Translations under genes and position numbers: made by a program
Source: Methylobacterium sp. Leaf118
GTDB lineage: Bacteria; Pseudomonadota; Alphaproteobacteria; Rhizobiales; Beijerinckiaceae
NCBI RefSeq assembly: GCF_920984675.1
Contig: NZ_CAKLBV010000012.1
Location: 1 to 64,000 of the forward strand
Length of the DNA: 64,000 nt
Direction: 5' to 3'
Shown here: one piece after another, positions 59,113 to 64,000 of the stretch
Position numbering within the stretch: the stretch's first letter is position 1
Layout of the letters: each line of letters opens with the position of its first letter
Notes under the pieces: generated by a model
Databases searched by the model: none
What the model saw: the letters and a program-made list of their open reading frames with translations, nothing else
What the model was told of the DNA's origin: nothing

Positions 59113-61878
59113 TCAGCCCGGCTGTCCCATGAGACGCCGGGCCGGGTCCCGCCCCTGCCCCGGCCCTTGCCCTTCCGGCGCCGCATCCGCGTGCCGGGGG
59201 CCTTGGCGGGTTCCTTGGTGGGGGTCTTGGGCCATGTGCCCCTCCTCGCCCCGCTCCGGGCTCGACAGGGCCACGCTGTGCCGGGGGCCGGCGGGAGCCG
59301 CGACCGCCTGGGCGATCTGGCCGAGCGCGTCGCGCACCGGTTCCAGGCCCTGCACGGTGATGAAGCTCGAGGCCGGCCCCATCGGCGGGATGAACTCCGC
59401 CTCCGCCAGGGTCTTGAACACCGAGAAATTCAGATCGCTCTGGACCTTCTGCGACAGGTTCACGTCGATGATCATCGCGATCAGTTCGAATTCCAGGAAC
59501 GGATCGCCGATCTTTTTGAACACCACCCGCGGCGGCGGCTGCTTGAGCACGTCGGGATGGGCGCTGGCGCAGGCCACCATCATCTCCGCGGCCCGCACCG
59601 GGTTCTGATTGCGCAGGACGCTCACCGCGATGATGACCCGGCCGGTGCGGTCGCCGCGCACGCGGTTCTTCACGATGCCCGAGATCAGGTTCGAGTTCGG
59701 CACGATCACGGCCGAGCGGTCGAAGGTCTGGATCTCGGTGGAGCGCACGGAGATGCGCTTCACGATCCCCTCGGAATCGCCGATCAGCACCTGATCGCCG
59801 ACGCGGATCGGGCGCTCCCACAGCAGCAGCAGCCCCGAGACGAAGTTGTTGACGATCGATTGCAGGCCGAAACCGATACCGACCGAGAGCGCGCCGGCCA
59901 CGATGGTGAGCTTCTCGAGGCTCAGGCCGAGATAGGAAAAGGCGAGCGCCAGGGCCAGCAGGAAGCCGACATAGCCCGCCACCGTCGAGATCGAGTTGCG
60001 CAGGCCTGCGTCGAGGTCGGTCGCCGGCAGGTAGGTGTTTTCCAGCCAGCGCTGGATCGCCCGCGTCAGGAAGACGCCGATCGCCAGGATGCTCAGGCCG
60101 AAGGCGATCGCCGAGAGCGAGATCGTGACGTCGCCGACCTTGAAGCCGAAGAAGGCCGTGCGGATCGACGAGAGCACGTCGGTCGAGTCGAGCCCCCAGG
60201 GCGCCAGGATCAGGAGCGCGGCCACCGCGACCAGCACCACCCGGGCGAAGCCGGTGGCCAGGACGGCGATCTGGTTGAGCGAGCGCTTGCGCAGGCCCGT
60301 ATTGGCCTGGAGGGTCGTCGCGAAGCGGGTCTCCTCGCTGAGCGTGCCGCCGATCAGGGTGTCGGCGCTGGACATGAAGAGCCACAGCAGGACGATCAGG
60401 CTCGCCGCCCAGATCAACTGGTCGACCAGGAAGGCCGAGAGCGCGACGTAGCCGACGAGGGGCGCGAGGGCGATCACCGCCACCGCGACCCAGCCCAGCA
60501 GGCGCAAGGGGCCGCCGATCCCGGACGAGGCGTCGGTGGCGACGTAGGGCCCGAAGCACTCCTCCTCCTTCTCCGCCGTGTCGGCGAAGCGGTGGAGACC
60601 GATCGCCAGCAACGCGGCGGCCGCGATGGCGCCGAGGCCGCGGGTCGCGATCGAGATCGGCAGGGCCGCGTAGATCGCCGAGTTCAGCGCCTCGATCGAC
60701 TTCGAGACGGTGATGACGACGGCGATGGAGACGGCGAGCGCGGTGATGCGCCACGCGGCGGCGTCCGAGACCGGGGCCGGACGCCAGGCGGGCTTGCCGA
60801 CGGCGAGCAGCGCGTCGGAGGTCGCTTCGACGAAGGCGATGAAGGCGAAGCCGCCGACGATGGCGCTCGCCACCGGCAGGAAGCGGCTGGGCAGGAGTTC
60901 GGTCGCGTCGAGGGCGAAGTAGATCATGTAGCTGCCCGCGACCGCCGGCAGCGTGCCGAGCAGGAGCACCCGCCAGGCCGCGAGCAGCTTGCGCCGCCGC
61001 GACGGATCGGTGACGGCGACATCCCGCCGCCCGAGCCGGGGGGCGATGTTGCGGCGCCCGAAATACAGCGCGAAGGACAGGCCGAAGGCGAGCCCCAGCA
61101 CCAGCAGGTTCCACAGGGTGCCGTTGCGGCGGAACAGGGCGATCGTGTCGTCGAGCCCCGAGCTGAGCGAATTGAGATCGCGGGGGATGTCCGCGCCGAC
61201 CCGCATCCACAGGTCCGGGCTCAGCAAGGACGAGGCGCGCTCGAACAGGCCGCGGGTGAAGGCAGCGCGGCGCTTGTTGGACACCTGATCGACGATCTGG
61301 TCGCTCTGGACGAGGAGCGATTTGGCGAGCCGCTGGGTTCCGTCGATGTCGTTGACGGTCTGCTCCCGCTCGGCCCGCTCGCGGGCCACGTCCTCGCCCT
61401 CCTCGCCCTCCTTGGGCTTGGGACCGATCTGTTCCAGGCGCTCACGGGCCGCGTCGAGGCGGGGGCCGAGCGCGTCGATGATGGTCCGCAGCCGGTCGGC
61501 GACGCCGTCGAGCCCGTCGCGGGCGCGGGACAGGTCCCCCGGGCCGGCATTGGGCCCGGTGATCGCCTTCTCGCGACCCTCCAGATCCGCTTTGATCTCC
61601 TCCAGCCGGTCGCGCACCGTCTGCAGCACCTCGGAGACCGGCGTCTTCGGCGGCGCGGGCTTCGCGGCCGGGGCCGGCGCTGCGGCGGCCGGGCCGGGCT
61701 GCGGCGGGCCGTTGGCCGGGGGGACGGCTTTCTGCGGCTGCGCCGGGGCGGCGGGCGGCGCGGCTTGTCCCTGACCCGACGCCGTCCCCGGCATCAGCGC
61801 AGCGGTGCCGAGGGCGGCGACCAGGGCGGCGCTCCGGGCGAAGTGGCGGAGATCGGAGAGAAGGGAGCGTCGAAGCAT
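59113..61878 (-). CDS. large mechanosensitive channel, DUF3772-MscS type
   Basis: A 921-residue MscK-like channel that would release solutes on osmotic downshock. A signal peptide (ALVAALGTAALMPGTASG) precedes a periplasmic DUF3772-type helical region with coiled-coil character (about 60-260: VRDRLEEIKADLEGREKAI). Then come about ten membrane helices, and the MscS core with VAGALSVGIGFGLQSIVNNFVSGLLLLWERPIRVGDQV in pieces. The C-terminal tail after PRHSVALSSPERGEEGH is Gly/Gln/Arg-rich and may reflect a frameshift. Start at ATG 61878, six bases after AAAGG; ATG 61884 is an alternative. Confidence 0.87.
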   Translation of the reverse strand: MLRRSLLSDLRHFARSAALVAALGTAALMPGTASGQGQAAPPAAPAQPQKAVPPANGPPQPGPAAAAPAPAAKPAPPKTPVSEVLQTVRDRLEEIKADLEGREKAITGPNAGPGDLSRARDGLDGVADRLRTIIDALGPRLDAARERLEQIGPKPKEGEEGEDVARERAEREQTVNDIDGTQRLAKSLLVQSDQIVDQVSNKRRAAFTRGLFERASSLLSPDLWMRVGADIPRDLNSLSSGLDDTIALFRRNGTLWNLLVLGLAFGLSFALYFGRRNIAPRLGRRDVAVTDPSRRRKLLAAWRVLLLGTLPAVAGSYMIYFALDATELLPSRFLPVASAIVGGFAFIAFVEATSDALLAVGKPAWRPAPVSDAAAWRITALAVSIAVVITVSKSIEALNSAIYAALPISIATRGLGAIAAAALLAIGLHRFADTAEKEEECFGPYVATDASSGIGGPLRLLGWVAVAVIALAPLVGYVALSAFLVDQLIWAASLIVLLWLFMSSADTLIGGTLSEETRFATTLQANTGLRKRSLNQIAVLATGFARVVLVAVAALLILAPWGLDSTDVLSSIRTAFFGFKVGDVTISLSAIAFGLSILAIGVFLTRAIQRWLENTYLPATDLDAGLRNSISTVAGYVGFLLALALAFSYLGLSLEKLTIVAGALSVGIGFGLQSIVNNFVSGLLLLWERPIRVGDQVLIGDSEGIVKRISVRSTEIQTFDRSAVIVPNSNLISGIVKNRVRGDRTGRVIIAVSVLRNQNPVRAAEMMVACASAHPDVLKQPPPRVVFKKIGDPFLEFELIAMIIDVNLSQKVQSDLNFSVFKTLAEAEFIPPMGPASSFITVQGLEPVRDALGQIAQAVAAPAGPRHSVALSSPERGEEGHMAQDPHQGTRQGPRHADAAPEGQGPGQGRDPARRLMGQPG

Positions 61879-62528
61879 CGTCATCCTTTGCCGGAGGATT
61901 CGGGGTCGGGCCGCTCGGCCGGGGCGCGAGGCCGGTCGCGGGTCCGCCGGCCGGCGGCGCCGGGACGGGGTAACGATCCGGGTGCGTTGCAGCAACCACC
62001 CCCCGACCGGGACGCGGTCCGGGCCCTCCCGCGCCGCGGGCGCGGACCGTGACCGCCGCCCCGTGCCAGGACGCCCGGTATGGGCCGGCAATGGGGCGAA
62101 AGCGTGCGGGGGCGAAACCGCGCGGCGGCGAAACCGCGCGGAAGGACGGGCATTCGGGACAGGTTTCGGCGGCCGGAGACGATCGGCAGGGGAAATCGTC
62201 GGGCGCGACGACGGGGCCGCCGTCCTCGCCTTCACAAGCTTGTCACGCTGATATTAGACTAAGCGCCGATGGACTTGGCCTTATCCTCAGCGAGCGAGGA
62301 GGCGGCGCTGATCGTCCGCCCCGCCACGCTTCCGACCGACCCGGCGCGTTCCGCCGGACGGGGAAAGCGTCGCCGTTGGACCTCCCTCCGAGAGGATGCC
62401 GGCCGACGGGATCCGCTCCCCCCGAAGCCCGGGCACGCGCCCCGGCGAGGACGGCGCGGGCTCCCCCCCATCCACCGGCCGAGGCAGCGGCGCCCACGAC
62501 GCGCCGCCGCGAGCAGCGAGTGGCGTCG
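61879..62528. other. divergent promoter region between MscS and HNH genes
   Basis: A 650-base gap between divergent genes. It contains a short duplicated 15-mer at 62111-62141 and an AT-richer stretch near 62231-62262 that could hold a promoter for the HNH gene. An 87-residue frame at 62269-62532 overlaps the HNH start as ATGA but has Arg/Pro-rich shadow composition, so I do not call it. Confidence 0.45.
62111..62141. repeat. two-copy 15-bp direct repeat
   Basis: GGCGAAACCGCGCGG occurs at 62111-62125 and again at 62127-62141, one base apart. No known function. Confidence 0.8.
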
Positions 62529-63077
62529 ATGATCGATCTCCAGACCCTGGTCCTTAATGCGGATTACCGGCCGCTCTCCTACAATCCGCTCTCGTTGTGG
62601 TCCTGGAAGGACGCATTCACGGCCCTGTTCCTCGACCGCGTCACCCTGGTGGCCAATTACGATGTCGAGGCGCACAGCCCCAGCCGGTCCCTGAAGGTGC
62701 CGAGCGTGGTCGCCCTCAAGAGCTACGTGGCGCTCGCCCGCAGCCCCGCCTTTACCCGCTACAACATCTACCTGCGGGACACGTTCAGCTGTCAGTATTG
62801 CGGTCTGCGGCTGCCCTCGGGCGGGCTGACCTTCGATCACGTCGTGCCGCGCTCCCGCGGGGGCCTCTCGACCTGGGAGAACGTCGTCGCCGCCTGCTCG
62901 CCGTGCAACCTGCGCAAGGCCAACCGCACGCCCGCCGAGGCCGAGATGCCGCTTCTCAACGAGCCGCACCGTCCGACCCGCTACGAGCTGCACCGCCGCC
63001 AGCCGGAATTCGACCACCGGCAATATCACCACACCTGGCTCGACTACCTGTACTGGGACAGCGAACTCGACAGCTGA
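62529..63077 (+). CDS. HNH endonuclease
   Basis: A 182-residue HNH nuclease. Zinc CxxC pairs at about C88/C91 (SCQYCG) and C123/C126 (ACSPCN) frame the core LTFDHVVPRSRGG with the catalytic-type His (about 104) and WENVVAACSPCN. The N-terminal LNADYRPLSYNPLSLWSWKDAF is typical of a conserved alphaproteobacterial housekeeping HNH family rather than phage or toxin HNHs. Start ATG 62529. Biological role not established. Confidence 0.88.
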   Translation: MIDLQTLVLNADYRPLSYNPLSLWSWKDAFTALFLDRVTLVANYDVEAHSPSRSLKVPSVVALKSYVALARSPAFTRYNIYLRDTFSCQYCGLRLPSGGLTFDHVVPRSRGGLSTWENVVAACSPCNLRKANRTPAEAEMPLLNEPHRPTRYELHRRQPEFDHRQYHHTWLDYLYWDSELDS

Positions 63078-63100
63078 CGCCGTCGGGGCGGCGCCCTGGC

Positions 63101-63382
63101 TCAGCGCAGGGGCTGGGGCGGCTCGTTATACATGGGCTGATAGGTCGGCCGCGGCTGGTAGCCCTCGACGAGGAAGGTCGCGCTCGGCGCCGGCGCGTGC
63201 AACGCCGGGCCGGGCAGCGGCAGGCGGAAGCGGGGCCGCGGATCGCGATAGGGCACGTCCGGCGGCAAGCCACCGGCGACCGGCCCGGGGGGACGGCCGT
63301 AGCCCTGGGCACAGGCCGGCGCGACGGCGAAGGCGCCGGCCGTGCCGAGCAACGCGGTCAGGATCGGGAGAAGGTGCCGCAT
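63101..63382 (-). CDS. small secreted proline-rich protein
   Basis: A 93-residue frame with a clear signal peptide (LLPILTALLGTAGAFAVAPACAQ, in pieces) and a short Pro/Arg/Tyr-rich mature part (GYQPRPTYQPMYNEPPQP). Not recognised. Lies between a convergent HNH gene and the barrel gene behind it, 40 bases from the latter's stop, in the same direction. Confidence 0.6.
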   Translation of the reverse strand: MRHLLPILTALLGTAGAFAVAPACAQGYGRPPGPVAGGLPPDVPYRDPRPRFRLPLPGPALHAPAPSATFLVEGYQPRPTYQPMYNEPPQPLR

Positions 63383-63420
63383 CGGCCTGCCTCGGGCTGA
63401 CGAATGTCGAAAGGGCGAGA

Positions 63421-64000
63421 TCAGAACTTGAAGGCCGCGCCGCCGCGGACGGTGTTGAGTTCGGCGCTGTGACCCTTGAAATCGTTGAACAGCACGTACT
63501 GGTACTCGCCACGCAGCAAAATGTTGGGTGTGATCGCGTACTCGAGGCCAGCGCCGAGTGCGACGCCGCCAACCGTCACCTTTTTTGTGCCGCCGTAAGT
63601 TGTGGTGCCGGGAATGCCGTTCATGGGATCTCCGGGATTGAAGTAAGCATACCCGTAATTGACAGTCGGATTCGTCTTATTAAAGCCGAAGCTCTGGATG
63701 TCGACGGAATCTCTGATTGTCGCTCGCCCGACGGCCACACCCCCGGTCACGTAGGGCAAGAAGGAGCCGAATGCATATCCTGCCCGACCTCGAATGGTGC
63801 CGTAATCTTGAATTTTGGTGCTGGCGACACCATTCAAGCCGACTGCTGCGTAAAATTCGCCGGCTTGATCCGAGAAGCGCCTGATCGTATCCGAACTAAA
63901 TCCTGTTCGGCCGAAATAGGTGTAATCTCCCTCCAAGCCGACGACGACCTCATCAAATTGGACGTTGTAGCCAACGTAGGCGCCATAACTTTCGCCGCCG
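63421..64000 (-). CDS. outer-membrane beta-barrel protein, 5' part beyond window
   Basis: C-terminal portion of an outer membrane barrel of the Omp25/Omp31 (porin-like) family, cut at the window edge. The frame stays open to base 64000 and reads AYVGYNVQFDEVVVGLEGD upstream of IRGRAGYAFGSFLPYVTGGVAVG, then GLEYAITPNILLRGEYQYV and the end RGGAAFKF, with the terminal Phe of outer-membrane proteins. Base composition is clearly more AT-rich than the rest of the window, as usual for such highly expressed or variable surface genes. The start codon lies outside. Confidence 0.88.
   Translation of the reverse strand, partial: GGESYGAYVGYNVQFDEVVVGLEGDYTYFGRTGFSSDTIRRFSDQAGEFYAAVGLNGVASTKIQDYGTIRGRAGYAFGSFLPYVTGGVAVGRATIRDSVDIQSFGFNKTNPTVNYGYAYFNPGDPMNGIPGTTTYGGTKKVTVGGVALGAGLEYAITPNILLRGEYQYVLFNDFKGHSAELNTVRGGAAFKF

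Noticed and set aside
62269..62532. 87-residue frame overlapping the HNH start
   Set aside because: Arg/Pro-rich shadow-like composition despite the ATGA overlap.

Overview
The window comes from a very GC-rich alphaproteobacterium that makes bacteriochlorophyll aerobically. I infer an aerobic anoxygenic phototroph of the Hyphomicrobiales, probably Methylobacteriaceae. The basis is a bchFNBHLM-lhaA-puh-acsF-hemA superoperon next to ppaA-ppsR and bchG-bchP-tspO, with NdvA-type, long-Dcd and MotA/MotB genes around it. I see no tRNA, rRNA, CRISPR array or complete transposon.

Layout. From 1 to 10.6 kb: an MFS transporter, an ABC exporter, a threonine aldolase, a small membrane protein, parE, a cyclic-peptide-type ABC exporter and an SPFH protein. 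From 11.0 to 26.8 kb on the minus strand: a tightly packed photosynthesis operon transcribed in the order bchF, bchN, bchB, bchH, bchL, bchM, lhaA, puhA, puhB, puhC, bciE, acsF, puhE, hemA. From 27.0 to 33.8 kb on the plus strand: the regulators ppaA and ppsR, then bchG, a PucC-family gene, bchP, tspO and a small membrane protein. From 33.9 to 48 kb: a tri-haem cytochrome c, gnd-pgl, a DUF1194 protein, a long dCTP deaminase, apaG, argE-like, bestrophin, FNT channel, CinA-like, sfsA, an FkbM methyltransferase and an alpha/beta hydrolase. From 47.6 to 52.3 kb: a large eleven-repeat PPC-type protein followed, with a GTGA overlap, by a decayed gene. From 52.8 to 64 kb: a two-gene ABC-2 exporter, NdvA-type exporter, motA-motB, a CAP lipoprotein, a large MscS channel, an HNH nuclease, a small secreted protein and the C-terminal part of an outer-membrane barrel cut by the window edge.

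How the photosynthesis genes work together. HemA makes 5-aminolevulinate. BchH inserts Mg, BchM methylates and AcsF with BciE closes ring E using O2. BchL/N/B (DPOR) reduces ring D, BchF hydrates the 3-vinyl group, BchG attaches the tail and BchP reduces it. PuhA is the reaction-centre H subunit. PuhB, PuhC, PuhE and LhaA help assembly. PpsR is expected to repress and PpaA/AerR to counteract it. Two TGT-N12-ACA-type sites, one perfect before bchG and one with a single mismatch before bchF, bracket the regulator genes and suggest both operons answer to PpsR. Most neighbouring genes overlap by ATGA or GTGA, so translation is probably coupled.

The observations I would check first are the pseudogene behind the PPC-repeat protein, a possible frameshift in the tail of the MscS gene, a plus-strand terminator with no assigned gene, and the two PpsR-like operators.
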